A stretch of 64,000 bases of DNA from JANNRA01 sp031401035 (lineage in GTDB: Bacteria > Desulfobacterota > Binatia > HRBIN30 > CADEER01). Location of the stretch: NCBI GenBank assembly GCA_031401035.1, contig JANNRA010000063.1, forward strand, positions 17,539 to 81,538, in the 5' to 3' direction. Below the pieces are notes generated by a model. The model was not told where the DNA came from. It saw only the letters and a list, made by a program, of their open reading frames with translations, and ran no database searches. Numbering within the stretch: the stretch's first letter is position 1; every line of letters starts with the position of its first letter. Both the position numbers and the translations under genes were made by a program. Shown here piece by piece: positions 9,036 to 17,208 of this stretch.

Positions 9036-10187
9036 ATGACCATCGTCGCGGGCGGACGGGTGCTGGTGCAGGATGGCTGGCGCGACGACTGTGACGTGGC
9101 GACGGCCGACGGCCGGATCGTCGCCATCGGACCGCAGCTGGCACGCCGCGGGGCCGCCGTCGTTGATGCGCGCGGCCTGCTCGTCGCGCCCGGGTTCGTC
9201 GATTTGCATGTGCATGGTGCCGGCGGCGCGATGTTCGAGGACGGCAGCATCGACGCGAATCGGCAGGTCCTGGCGACGCTGGCACCGCTCGGCACCACCG
9301 GCCTGCTGGCGACCGTCGCGGCGCTGCCGCCCGAGCGGCTGCTCGCGGCGGTGGCCGCGATCGCCGCGGCCGCACAAACGGGCGGCGGGGCGCGCGTGCT
9401 CGGCATCCATCTCGAGGGACCATTCCTGTCGCCGCGGCGGGCCGGGGCGCAGAACCCCGACTGGATGCGATCACCGTCGGTCGCCGAGTTCGCTGCCGTG
9501 CAGCGCGCCTGCGGCGATCTGGTGCGCCTGGTCACCGTGGCGCCGGAGCTCCCGGGTGCGCTGGCCTTCATTACAGCCGTGCGGCAACGCGGGGTGCGCG
9601 TCGCGCTCGGACACAGCGAAGCGTCAGCTGCGCAGGTCGATGACGCAATCGCCGCCGGCGCGACCCAGGTCACGCATCTCTTCAATGCGATGGCGGGCCT
9701 GCACCATCGCGCCCCGGGGTTGGTCGGCGTCGGGCTCGACGATGCGCGCCTGGCAGTCGAGGTGATTGCCGACGGCGTCCACGTCGATCCGCGCCTGGTG
9801 CGACTGGCGGCGCGCTGCAAGTCCGACGGCCGGCTGCTGCTGGTCAGCGACGGCGTCGCCGCGGTGGGGGCCGCTGCGGGACCGCTGACGCTGTTCGGCG
9901 CCCCGTGCATGGTGGGCGACGCGGTGCGTCGCTGCGACGATGGTCGCCTGGCGGGCAGCTGCCTGACGTTGGCGAGGGCGGTCGCCAACCTCGGCGCCTG
10001 GCTCCCGGAGTGGCCGCGTGCCGCCGTGTTGGGCGCCGGCGCGGCGGCGCCGGCACGCGCCCTGGGGCTCGCCCCACGCGAGGCCGGCGCGCTCGTCATC
10101 GGGGCGCCGGCGGACGTCGTCCTGCTCGATCCGTCCTTGTGCCTGCGCGGAGTGCTGCAGGGCGGCCGAGTGCTGCACAGTCCCTGA
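9036..10187 (+). CDS. nagA: N-acetylglucosamine-6-phosphate deacetylase
   Basis: The 383-residue amidohydrolase has GFVDLHVHGAGG (HxH metal ligands), LGIHLEGPFLSPRRAGAQNP (conserved Glu of NagA), ALGHSEAS and THLFNAMAGLHH (His ligands), and LVSDG with the catalytic Asp. These match NagA, which deacetylates GlcNAc-6-P to GlcN-6-P in amino-sugar recycling. It follows the CoA-transferase by 52 nt on the same strand, and nagB is not nearby. The length is normal for the family. The ATG at 9036 is chosen because the fold begins at MTIVAGGRVL. Confidence 0.9.
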   Translation: MTIVAGGRVLVQDGWRDDCDVATADGRIVAIGPQLARRGAAVVDARGLLVAPGFVDLHVHGAGGAMFEDGSIDANRQVLATLAPLGTTGLLATVAALPPERLLAAVAAIAAAAQTGGGARVLGIHLEGPFLSPRRAGAQNPDWMRSPSVAEFAAVQRACGDLVRLVTVAPELPGALAFITAVRQRGVRVALGHSEASAAQVDDAIAAGATQVTHLFNAMAGLHHRAPGLVGVGLDDARLAVEVIADGVHVDPRLVRLAARCKSDGRLLLVSDGVAAVGAAAGPLTLFGAPCMVGDAVRRCDDGRLAGSCLTLARAVANLGAWLPEWPRAAVLGAGAAAPARALGLAPREAGALVIGAPADVVLLDPSLCLRGVLQGGRVLHSP

Positions 10188-10241
10188 TGCGACACCTCGC
10201 ATGTATTCACGCAAGTCGCTGTGGCGCATTGAAAATCGGCC

Positions 10242-10270
10242 TTGACCAGGCCTGGGCTCGCTCCTAGCCT
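10242..10270 (+). promoter_or_regulatory. Putative sigma-70-type promoter
   Basis: TTGACC at 10242-10247, a 17-nt spacer and TAGCCT at 10265-10270. It lies 29 nt before the ATG of the secreted protein gene at 10299, in a 111-bp intergenic gap after nagA. Confidence 0.55.
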
Positions 10271-10298
10271 CACGCCCCTGACTAACAAGGAGGATGCG

Positions 10299-10802
10299 AT
10301 GCGGCGTGGCGTGACGGTGGCGATGGCGATGTTGATTGGCGGCTTGGTGTGGGCCGAGTGCGGCATGGCGGAAGGGCGCCCGGCGGCGAACCGCCCGGAG
10401 ATCAAAGAGGTCGGCGATCCGGTGTTGTTGTCGCGCACCTCGCTGGCGACCGAGATGCGGCGCAATTCCGACCTGCGCTACTGGGTGCGTTTGTATGGCC
10501 TGCCCGAGTACGCCGAGATCCAGCAGATTGAGATTCAGGAGCCGTTCGCGCCGTACGAAGTGCGGCTGTTCTACCTCAAGGGGAACCGGTACATCGTCTT
10601 CGGCCGCGTCCACGTGGCGCCGAGCCTGTACGATTACGGCGTACGCAAGTACGTCAGCGAGATCGACCAGGCGGATATCGATCGTCTGCTGACGGCGCAG
10701 CCGGCGTTCGACCTCGCCACCTCGCCCGCGACCTTTCCGGAGACCGCGGCGCCGTGGGTGGTCGAGACGGTGCCGGTGGAGGGGCAGGCGGTAGGCGAGT
10801 AA
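10299..10802 (+). CDS. Small secreted protein of unknown function
   Basis: The 167-residue protein starts at an ATG 5 nt after a strong AAGGAGG at 10287-10293. The N-terminus MRRGVTVAMAMLIGGLVWAE is a signal peptide with likely cleavage near residue 23-25. The mature part has no cysteine pair. It contains LRYWVRLYGLPEYAEIQQIE and PYEVRLFYLKGNRYIVFGRVHVAPSLYDYG, a compact alpha/beta pattern that I do not recognise. The C-terminus is Pro/Ala-rich. It has its own promoter-like sequence upstream and converges with the crotonase gene at 10809. Export is well supported; function is unknown. Confidence 0.75.
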   Translation: MRRGVTVAMAMLIGGLVWAECGMAEGRPAANRPEIKEVGDPVLLSRTSLATEMRRNSDLRYWVRLYGLPEYAEIQQIEIQEPFAPYEVRLFYLKGNRYIVFGRVHVAPSLYDYGVRKYVSEIDQADIDRLLTAQPAFDLATSPATFPETAAPWVVETVPVEGQAVGE

Positions 10803-10808
10803 CGCCGC

Positions 10809-11609
10809 TCAGCGGCCGGAAAAGACCGGCGGCCGCTTCTCCAGGAAGGAGAGCATCCCTTCCTGGAAATCCTGCGAGCGGAACAGCAGCAGCAGCTGCA
10901 TCAGCACGTGGTGCGAATGTGAGGAGAAGTCCTCGCTCAGCCCGTGCCGATAGAGCCGTTTCATGGCGCTGATCGCCAAAGGCGCGTTGGCAGCGATCTT
11001 CGCCGCCCAGCGGTGCGCCTCTGGCAGCAGCCGCTCGGCGGGAAGGATAGCGTTGACCAGACCCAGGGCGAGGGCGCGCTCGGCGTCGATATCGTCGGCG
11101 AGGAAGCCGATTTCGCAGGCCTTGGCCCAGCCGACCAGGCGCGGCAGGTACCAGGTGCCGCCGCTCTCGGGGACGATGCCGCGTTTGGCGAAGCCGGGAA
11201 GTAGCCGGGCCGTTTCGCTCATCAGGCGCATATCGCAGCCGAGCGCCAGATCGAGACCGTAGCCGGCCGCCGGCCCGTTGATGGCGCAGATCACCGGCGT
11301 GTCGAGCTCGAAGAGCACCACGGTCGGCAGTTCTCGAGTGCCGATATGGACGGCCCCGCCGCCGGGCGCCAGGGCGCCGGCGCCACCGATACCGGTACCC
11401 GCGGCGGCGTCCTTGATGTCGAGCCCGCTGCAGAAGCCGCGCCCGGCGCCGGTGAGAATGATGACGCGGACGTCAGGCGAGCGATCGGCATCGACCAGGG
11501 CGTCGCGTAGCTCGTCGAGCATGGCGACGCTGATCGCATTCAGTCGCTCGGGGCGGTTGAGCGTAATCAGCGCAACGTGGTCGGCCTTGTCGTAGAGCAG
11601 ATCGGGCAT
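10809..11609 (-). CDS. Crotonase-family enzyme (enoyl-CoA hydratase/isomerase type)
   Basis: The 266-residue protein has CSGLDIKDA as the first oxyanion-hole segment and NGPAAGYGLDLALGCDMRL as the second. The residue at the first hydratase-Glu position is Asp (GYGLDLALGCD). The second Glu position reads LLPGFAKRG, but IVPESGGTWYLPRLVG carries a Glu a few residues on. This arrangement is usual in PaaG-like isomerases and other non-hydratase crotonases. The insert AAAGTGIGGAGALAPGGG after the first loop is longer than normal. The reaction is a CoA-thioester isomerisation or hydration; the exact substrate is unknown. The gene precedes the lipoprotein gene boundary at 11640 on the same strand but is the downstream member of that pair. 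Confidence 0.85.
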   Translation of the reverse strand: MPDLLYDKADHVALITLNRPERLNAISVAMLDELRDALVDADRSPDVRVIILTGAGRGFCSGLDIKDAAAGTGIGGAGALAPGGGAVHIGTRELPTVVLFELDTPVICAINGPAAGYGLDLALGCDMRLMSETARLLPGFAKRGIVPESGGTWYLPRLVGWAKACEIGFLADDIDAERALALGLVNAILPAERLLPEAHRWAAKIAANAPLAISAMKRLYRHGLSEDFSSHSHHVLMQLLLLFRSQDFQEGMLSFLEKRPPVFSGR

Positions 11610-11639
11610 GCGGGACCCCGGCGGCGATGCAGGACGCGG

Positions 11640-12008
11640 TCAGGACGGCGGTGTGTCGGATGTCGCCGCCGCCGCGGTCAGCTTGGCGCGTGTTTCCGGC
11701 GTGATGAGTCCGCTGTCGACCAGGCCGGCGGTGCGCTGGAAAGCCTGCAGCGCATTGACGGTGACGGAGTCGAGCTGACCGTTGATCTCGCCCTGGTACT
11801 CATGCAGGGCCGTCAGATGGCGCTGCACCTCGGAGACGACGCTCGCGTCGGCCTGCTGATCGAGTGCCACCGCTTCGACGTCGATCATGCCCTTCTGGAT
11901 GGTCTCCGCCGTCTTGCGGGCGCGATCCTCGGCGCTGTCCCGGCTGCACGCGGCGACCAGCAGGGACAGCAGCGCGACGAGCAACACGCGGGTCGTTCTG
12001 GCCGCCAT
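11640..12008 (-). CDS. Lipoprotein with peptidoglycan-binding-like domain
   Basis: The 122-residue protein starts MAARTTRVLLVALLSLLVAA followed by C-S-R, a lipobox that predicts acylation of Cys21. After a charged helix (SAEDRARKTAETIQKGMID) it contains VQRHLTALHEYQGEINGQLD and VNALQAFQRTAGLVDSGLIT. These match the PG_binding_1 type repeat (x-L-x-x-L-G-x-Y-x-G-x-x-D-G...F-Q...G-x-x-D-G). It is predicted to be an envelope lipoprotein that contacts the cell wall. It sits 9 nt downstream of hisG on the same strand, which looks like a chance operon since no functional link is evident. Confidence 0.75.
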   Translation of the reverse strand: MAARTTRVLLVALLSLLVAACSRDSAEDRARKTAETIQKGMIDVEAVALDQQADASVVSEVQRHLTALHEYQGEINGQLDSVTVNALQAFQRTAGLVDSGLITPETRAKLTAAAATSDTPPS

Positions 12009-12017
12009 CGCGCCTCC

Positions 12018-12890
12018 TCAGATGACCTTGTTGAGCGGGTACTCGATGATCCCGACGGCACCGTGCTTGAGCAGCAGCGGAATCAACTCGCGCACGACGG
12101 CCTCGGCGATCACCGTCTCCACCGCGAACCACTCGGTCTTGTACAGCGGTGAGACGGTTGGGGCGGTGATACTGGGGATCATCGGGATGATCGCGTCGAG
12201 CCGGTCCTTCGGTACGTTCATCTTCAGGCCCACCTTGGCCTCGGCCTGCAGGGCGCCGTTCAGCAGCAGCGAGATCTGTTCGATCTTGTCGCGCTTCCAG
12301 GGCTCGGCCCAGGCGGCACGGTTGGCGACCAGCTGCGGATTCGACTGGCACAGCTCGTCGATGATGCGCAGACCGTTGGCGCGCAGGGTGCTGCCGGTCT
12401 CGGTCACCTCGACGATCGCGTCGACGAGGCCCTGCACCACCTTCGCCTCGGTGGCGCCCCACGAGAACTCCACATCGACGTCAATCCGCCGCTCGGCAAA
12501 CCAGCGCTTGGTGAAACCGACCATCTCGGTGGCGATGCGCTTGCCCTGCAGTTGCGTCACGTCGGTGATCGGTGAGGCCTGCGGCACGACCACCACCCAG
12601 CGCGTCGGGCGCATACTCGCCTTGGAGTAGATGAAGTCGCAGACCACATGCACGTCGGACTCGTTCTCGAGCGTCCAGTCCTTGCCGGTGATACCGGCGT
12701 CGAGAACGCCCTCCTGGACGTAGCGCGACATCTCCTGCGGGCGTGCCAGCACGCAGCGCAGGCTGTCGTCGTCAACGCTGGGGAAGTAGCTCCGGTCGGC
12801 GCCGGAGATCTTCCAGCCGGACTTGCGGAAGAGCTCGAGCGTGGTGGCTTCGAGGCTTCCTTTCGGAAGGCCGAGGGTAAGCTGGGGCAT
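12018..12890 (-). CDS. hisG: ATP phosphoribosyltransferase, long form
   Basis: The 290-residue protein begins MPQLTLGLPKGSLEATTLEL, with the LPKGSL motif of HisG. ...LDAGITGKDW and the PRPP-binding segment IVEVTETGSTLRANGL follow. The C-terminal 75 residues (KVGLKMNVPKDRLDAIIPMI to the end) are the regulatory HisG_C domain that gives histidine feedback inhibition in the hexameric long form. It catalyses the first step of histidine synthesis, joining PRPP and ATP. No other his genes are in the window. The start at 12890 is set by family alignment, and the gene diverges from lpxD with about 108 bp between them. Confidence 0.95.
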   Translation of the reverse strand: MPQLTLGLPKGSLEATTLELFRKSGWKISGADRSYFPSVDDDSLRCVLARPQEMSRYVQEGVLDAGITGKDWTLENESDVHVVCDFIYSKASMRPTRWVVVVPQASPITDVTQLQGKRIATEMVGFTKRWFAERRIDVDVEFSWGATEAKVVQGLVDAIVEVTETGSTLRANGLRIIDELCQSNPQLVANRAAWAEPWKRDKIEQISLLLNGALQAEAKVGLKMNVPKDRLDAIIPMIPSITAPTVSPLYKTEWFAVETVIAEAVVRELIPLLLKHGAVGIIEYPLNKVI

Positions 12891-12998
12891 AGGTGGAATC
12901 GAGGCGGCTACCATAGGGGCTGGGGAGGCGCAACGCAGCCCGGTTGCCGCATTCGGGCGGTGCCGGTTAGGGTGCCGCGACAGAGGGAGGGATCGCGG

Positions 12999-14021
12999 AT
13001 GCGCCTGAGCGAATTGGCGAGCCAGCTCGGTTGCGAGCTGCGTGGTGATGGGACGGTCGAGATCGCTCGCGTCGCGCCGATCGAGAGCGCCGGCGCCGGC
13101 GAGCTGACCTTCATCGCCAACCCGCGCTACCTGCGCTACCTGCCCGACTGCCGGGCCGCGGCGATCATCCTTGCCCCGGATGCCCCGGAGACCCGCATCG
13201 CGTCCTTGCGCACGACGGAACCGTATCTCGCTTTCTCGCGCGCCGTCGAGCTGTTCCATGTGCCGCTCTCCTGGCCGCTGGGCATCCACCCCACGGCGCA
13301 GGTGGCGGCGTCGGCCAGCGTCGGGGCGAGCGCGGCGATCGGCGCCTACGCGGTGATCGGCGAGCGGGTGCGGATCGGGGCTGGTGCACGCATTGCCGCG
13401 CATGTCGTCGTCTACGACGATGTGGCGATCGGCGACCGCTTCACCGCCCATGCCCACGTCACGGTGCGGGAGCGGGTGCGAATCGGGTCTGACGTGGTGC
13501 TGCATGCCGGCGCGGTGATCGGCTCGGATGGCTTCGGCTACGCCCCGGCTGATGGCGGAATCCGGCGCTTGCTGCAGGGGGGAGACGTGGTGCTGGAAGA
13601 CGAGGTCGAAATCGGCGCCAACACAACGGTCGATCGGGCCATGGTCGGCTCGACCGTGCTGCGGCGCGGCGTCAAGCTCGACAACCTCATCATGGTGGCG
13701 CACGGCTGCGCGATCGGCGAGCACAGCATGCTGGCCGCGCAAGTCGGGCTGTCCGGCAGCACCCGCATCGGCTCCTGGGTGCGGATCGGCGGACAAGCGG
13801 GGACGGGCGGGCATCAGCAGATCGGCGACGGCGCGACGGTCGCGGGACGGGCCGGCGTCCTCGGCGACGTGGCGCCGAGTGCGACGATTGGCGGCTTCCC
13901 GGCTATCGACCAGGGGCGCTGGCGCCGCATGGTGACCGCGGCGGCGCGGCTGCCCGAGCTGTTTCGCCGGGTGCGCCGGTTGGAACGCCTCGCCGACGTG
14001 GAAGTGCCCGACCAACCTTGA
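12999..14021 (+). CDS. lpxD: UDP-3-O-acylglucosamine N-acyltransferase
   Basis: The 340-residue protein has the N-terminal uridine-binding domain (ELTFIANPRYLRYL) followed by about nine hexapeptide repeats of the left-handed beta-helix. SDGFGYAPADGGIRR and NTTVDRAMVGSTVLRRGVK are LpxD signatures. The catalytic His lies in NLIMVAHGCAIGEHS. It adds the N-linked hydroxyacyl chain in lipid A synthesis, so the organism should make lipid A. A GAGGGAGG stretch precedes the ATG at 12999. It stands apart from the usual bamA-skp-lpxD-fabZ-lpxA group, and none of those genes is adjacent. Confidence 0.95.
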   Translation: MRLSELASQLGCELRGDGTVEIARVAPIESAGAGELTFIANPRYLRYLPDCRAAAIILAPDAPETRIASLRTTEPYLAFSRAVELFHVPLSWPLGIHPTAQVAASASVGASAAIGAYAVIGERVRIGAGARIAAHVVVYDDVAIGDRFTAHAHVTVRERVRIGSDVVLHAGAVIGSDGFGYAPADGGIRRLLQGGDVVLEDEVEIGANTTVDRAMVGSTVLRRGVKLDNLIMVAHGCAIGEHSMLAAQVGLSGSTRIGSWVRIGGQAGTGGHQQIGDGATVAGRAGVLGDVAPSATIGGFPAIDQGRWRRMVTAAARLPELFRRVRRLERLADVEVPDQP

Positions 14022-14046
14022 TTCCTGGCGTCCCCTTCGCTAGCGT
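14018..14046 (+). promoter_or_regulatory. Putative promoter of the YceD-rpmF operon
   Basis: TTGATT at 14018-14023, a 17-nt spacer and TAGCGT at 14041-14046. It starts within the last codons of lpxD and lies 23 nt before the GTG chosen for the YceD gene. Confidence 0.55.
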
Positions 14047-14068
14047 CTGCGGACTTCACTCGGGTTAT

Positions 14069-14620
14069 GTGGCCGTGCGAATCCGTCTCTGCGATATTGA
14101 GGAGACCAGCAAAGAGCTGGTCTACGACGAGCCGACCAGCGAGCTGAACCCGCTGCTCGAGCGCGGCGGCGTGCATGACTTCGAGTTCGTCGGCCCGGCT
14201 CGGGTCGATCTCTCTTACTACCGAACCGGGTCCGAGCTGTTCTTCCGGGCGACGCTGCGCAGCCGCGTGTCGGGGCAGTGCGCGCGGTGCCTGGAGGGTT
14301 TCGAACTGGATCACGATCCGGATTTCACCTTCATCATGGTGCCGCGCACGGGGCGTTGGGCCGACGAACAACTCGACGGCGGCGGCGACGCGCAGCTCAT
14401 GTGGTACGAGGGCGAGGAAGTCGATGTTTCGCCACTGCTGCGCGAGCGGCTGCTGCTGGCCCTGCCGACGCAGGCACTCTGTCGACCCGACTGCCGCGGT
14501 CTGTGCGTGCAGTGCGGTGCCGACCAGAACGTTGCCGCCTGTGGGTGCGTCGTCGATTCCGGCGATCCGCGCCTGGCCGTGTTGCGCACCCTGCGCCGCC
14601 CCAACGAAGGGCGCACCTGA
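14069..14620 (+). CDS. yceD: YceD/DUF177 family protein
   Basis: About 183 residues from the GTG at 14069, chosen because the promoter ends at 14046 and similarity starts at VRIRLCDIEE. Conserved features are the CARCLEGFELD zinc-like pair (C-x2-C) in the middle and LCRPDCRGLCVQCGADQN near the C-terminus. YceD proteins lie immediately upstream of rpmF in most bacteria, as here, and in plants a homologue assists 23S rRNA accumulation. The biochemical role is not settled. The 60-nt gap to rpmF and the same strand fit one transcript. The length is normal for the family. Confidence 0.9.
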   Translation: MAVRIRLCDIEETSKELVYDEPTSELNPLLERGGVHDFEFVGPARVDLSYYRTGSELFFRATLRSRVSGQCARCLEGFELDHDPDFTFIMVPRTGRWADEQLDGGGDAQLMWYEGEEVDVSPLLRERLLLALPTQALCRPDCRGLCVQCGADQNVAACGCVVDSGDPRLAVLRTLRRPNEGRT

Positions 14621-14680
14621 CCGATCCTTTCATCACGCTCGGCGCGCCGCAGACAGGGTGCGCCGCCAAGGAGTCCGACC

Positions 14681-14860
14681 ATGCCTGTTCCCAAGCGACG
14701 TACCTCAGTCTCAAAGCGCAATATGCGCCGTGCCCACGACGCCATCGATGCGCCGGCGACCATCCCCTGCCCAGATTGCGGGGAGACGATGGTCCGCCAT
14801 CGTGCCTGTCCGCACTGCGGCATGTACCGCGGTCGGCAGGTCGTAGACGTGACCGACTGA
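14681..14860 (+). CDS. rpmF: 50S ribosomal protein L32
   Basis: The 59-residue protein starts PVPKRRTSVSKRNMRRAHDA and has the two zinc-binding pairs CPDCGE and CPHCG, with MYRGRQVVDV following as in L32. AAGGAG lies 7 nt upstream of the ATG. It is the standard partner of YceD. In most bacteria plsX and fabH come next, but here fabG follows after 16 nt. Confidence 0.97.
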   Translation: MPVPKRRTSVSKRNMRRAHDAIDAPATIPCPDCGETMVRHRACPHCGMYRGRQVVDVTD

Positions 14861-14876
14861 GCGGCGGCGGCGCGGC

Positions 14877-15626
14877 ATGAGCGAGGCGCTTGCCGGCCAG
14901 GTCGCGCTGGTGACCGGCGCGTCACGCGGCATCGGTCGGGCGATTGCGCGCCGCCTCGCGGCGGCTGGAGCTCGCACGTACGTCAGTTACGTGCGCGACG
15001 CGGAAGCGGCGGCGTCGGCCGTCGCCGAGATCACCGCCGCGGGGGGTAGCGCCGAGGCGGTGCAGTTCGACGTGGCGGACAGCGACGCGGCGGCCGCGGC
15101 CATTGGTGGCCTCGTCAAGGCGGCGGGCGGGCTGCACGTGCTCGTCAATAATGCCGGCATGTCGATTGACAACCTCCTGGTGCGCCTTAAGCCCGAAGAG
15201 TGGGACCAGGTGATGGCGGTCAACCTGCGCGGCACGTTCAACTGTACCCGCGCCGCGGCTCGCACCATGCTGCGGGCCCACTACGGGCGTATCATCAACC
15301 TGACGTCGGTCGTGGGGGTGATGGGTAACGCCGGCCAGGCCGCCTATTCGGCGGCGAAGGCCGGCATCATCGGCTTCACCAAGTCGATGGCGCGCGAGCT
15401 GGGCACGCGGCAGGTGACCGTCAACGCGGTCGCGCCCGGACTGATCGAAACCGAGATGACCGCCTACTTGCCCGAGGACCGGCGAACGGAGTATCTGCAT
15501 CTGATTCCGGCGGGCCGGTTGGGGTCGGTGGACGAGGTGGCTGAGCTGGTGGCCTTCCTCGCCCGGCGCGACGCTGCCTACATCACCGGACAGGTCATCG
15601 GCATCAACGGCGGTTTGTACATTTAG
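14877..15626 (+). CDS. fabG: 3-oxoacyl-[ACP] reductase
   Basis: The 249-residue short-chain dehydrogenase has VTGASRGIGRAIA (NADPH site), NNAGMSIDN and the catalytic Ser-Tyr-Lys set in NLTSVVGVMGNAGQ / AAYSAAKAG. It ends with AYITGQVIGINGG, which fits FabG closely. It reduces beta-ketoacyl-ACP in fatty acid elongation. It lies between rpmF and acpP, 17 nt from acpP's Shine-Dalgarno region and on one strand. fabH, fabD, plsX and fabF, which usually sit in this cluster, are not here. Confidence 0.95.
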   Translation: MSEALAGQVALVTGASRGIGRAIARRLAAAGARTYVSYVRDAEAAASAVAEITAAGGSAEAVQFDVADSDAAAAAIGGLVKAAGGLHVLVNNAGMSIDNLLVRLKPEEWDQVMAVNLRGTFNCTRAAARTMLRAHYGRIINLTSVVGVMGNAGQAAYSAAKAGIIGFTKSMARELGTRQVTVNAVAPGLIETEMTAYLPEDRRTEYLHLIPAGRLGSVDEVAELVAFLARRDAAYITGQVIGINGGLYI

Positions 15627-15643
15627 ATCTTTAGGAGGTGGGG

Positions 15644-15886
15644 ATGGCCTCAGCGGTCGAGCAGAAGGTGCGGGACATTATTTGCGAACAGCTCGGAGTG
15701 AGCGAGGGCGATGTGACGCCAGAAGCGTCGTTCATCGAGGATCTCGGCGCTGATTCGCTGGACATCGTCGAGCTCGTGATGGCGCTCGAGGAAGAGTACG
15801 ACATGGAAATCTCGGATGAGGAGGCGGAGAAGATCCGCACCGTCCAGGATGTCGTCAGTTACATCGAAGGCCACAAGCGGCAGTGA
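15644..15886 (+). CDS. acpP: Acyl carrier protein
   Basis: The 80-residue acidic protein has the phosphopantetheine site DLGADSLDIVELVMALEEE (Ser of DSL modified by holo-ACP synthase). The ATG at 15644 sits 6 nt after AGGAGG (15633-15638), and an upstream in-frame GTG at 15638 overlaps that site and is rejected. It carries the growing acyl chain in fatty acid synthesis and is adjacent to fabG as usual. glyA follows after 22 nt instead of fabF. Confidence 0.97.
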   Translation: MASAVEQKVRDIICEQLGVSEGDVTPEASFIEDLGADSLDIVELVMALEEEYDMEISDEEAEKIRTVQDVVSYIEGHKRQ

Positions 15887-15908
15887 TGCTGAGAGGGGTA
15901 GTGACCGG

Positions 15909-17156
15909 ATGACCAGCGCCCTCGAGCGCACCGACCCGGAGATCTGGCGGGCGATCCGTGCCGAGGCGGGTCGGCAGCAGGAGAACCTCGAGCTGATCGC
16001 GTCCGAGAACGTCGTCAGCCGCGCCATCCTCGAGGCGCAGGGATCGATCCTCACGAACAAATACGCCGAGGGCTATCCGGGGAAGCGCTATTACGGCGGC
16101 TGTGAACACGTCGACGTGATAGAGCAAATTGCGATCGATCGGGCCAAGGATCTGTTCGGCGCGGCTGCTGCCAACGTGCAGCCGCATTCTGGCTCGCAGG
16201 CGAACATGGCCGTGTACTTTTCGCAGCTCGAGCCCGGCGACACGATTCTCGCCATGGACCTCACGCACGGTGGGCACCTGACGCACGGGAGCCCGGTGAA
16301 TTTCTCCGGCAAGTTCTTCAAGGTGGTGCACTACGGCGTCCGTCGGGAGGACGAGCGACTCGACATCGACGCGATGCGTGCGCTTGCCCGTCAGCACCGG
16401 CCGAAGATGATCGTCGTTGGCTACAGCGCCTACCCCCGGTTCATCGACTTCACGCCGTTCCGCGAGGCGGCGGACGAGGTCGGTGCCAAGCTGCTGGCCG
16501 ACATCGCGCATTTCGCCGGACTGGTCGCGGCGGGCATTCATCCGTCGCCGGTCCCGCTGGCGGAGTTTGTCACCACGACGACGCACAAGACGCTGCGCGG
16601 ACCTCGCGGCGGCCTGATCCTCTGCCAGGAGGCGATGGCGAAGAGTCTCAACTCGGCGGTGTTTCCCGGCAACCAGGGAGGGCCGCTGATGCACGTGATC
16701 GCGGCCAAGGCCGTGGCGCTGCGCGAGGCAGCAACGCCGGCGTTCCGCGCTTACCAGGAGCAGATCGTGCGCAATGCGCGGGCGTTGGCGGAGGGCCTCA
16801 CCGCTCAGGGTCTGCGGCTGGTATCGGGCGGGACCGACAACCATCTCATGCTGGTGGATCTTCGCACCACTGAGATCACCGGCAAGCTGGCGCAGGAGAC
16901 GCTCGAGGCTGCGAACATCACCGTCAACCGCAACACGGTGCCCTTCGAGACCCGCTCGCCGTTCGTTACCAGCGGCGTCCGCATCGGGACGCCGGCGGTG
17001 ACCAGCCGCGGTATGCGCGAGCCGGAGATGCAGGTGATCGCCGAGTGTATCGGTCGCGCACTGCAGCAGGTGGGGAATGCGCCGGGCTTGGCGGCGGTGC
17101 GCGATGACGTCATCTCCCTCTGCCGGCGGTTTCCGATCGACTCCATGAGCGCCTGA
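15909..17156 (+). CDS. glyA: Serine hydroxymethyltransferase
   Basis: The 415-residue PLP enzyme begins near ENLELIASENVVSRAILEAQ and contains NKYAEGYPGKRYYGGCEHVD, DIAHFAGLVAAG and the PLP lysine in TTTTHKTLRGPRGG. It interconverts serine and glycine and charges tetrahydrofolate with a one-carbon unit. It is the last gene of the apparent yceD-rpmF-fabG-acpP-glyA transcript. Its stop codon lies in a 32-bp tandem duplication shared with the end of the convergent nadB gene. The length is normal. Confidence 0.97.
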   Translation: MTSALERTDPEIWRAIRAEAGRQQENLELIASENVVSRAILEAQGSILTNKYAEGYPGKRYYGGCEHVDVIEQIAIDRAKDLFGAAAANVQPHSGSQANMAVYFSQLEPGDTILAMDLTHGGHLTHGSPVNFSGKFFKVVHYGVRREDERLDIDAMRALARQHRPKMIVVGYSAYPRFIDFTPFREAADEVGAKLLADIAHFAGLVAAGIHPSPVPLAEFVTTTTHKTLRGPRGGLILCQEAMAKSLNSAVFPGNQGGPLMHVIAAKAVALREAATPAFRAYQEQIVRNARALAEGLTAQGLRLVSGGTDNHLMLVDLRTTEITGKLAQETLEAANITVNRNTVPFETRSPFVTSGVRIGTPAVTSRGMREPEMQVIAECIGRALQQVGNAPGLAAVRDDVISLCRRFPIDSMSA

Positions 17157-17208
17157 GCGCTCACGCCGGGGCGCGGATGAGCGCCTGAGCGCTCACGCCG
17201 GGGCGCGG
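17145..17208. repeat. 32-bp perfect tandem duplication at convergent gene ends
   Basis: The unit at 17145-17176 is repeated exactly at 17177-17208. Each unit contains the last Met-Ser-Ala codons and TGA of glyA on the plus strand and a TCA that serves as the nadB stop on the minus strand. Each also has a small palindrome (AGCGC CTGA GCGCT). The duplication left both reading frames intact. Confidence 0.9.

Noticed and set aside
12891..14015. Minus-strand extension of the hisG frame by 375 codons through lpxD
   Set aside because: HisG similarity starts at MPQLTL (12890). The extension is antisense to the conserved lpxD gene.
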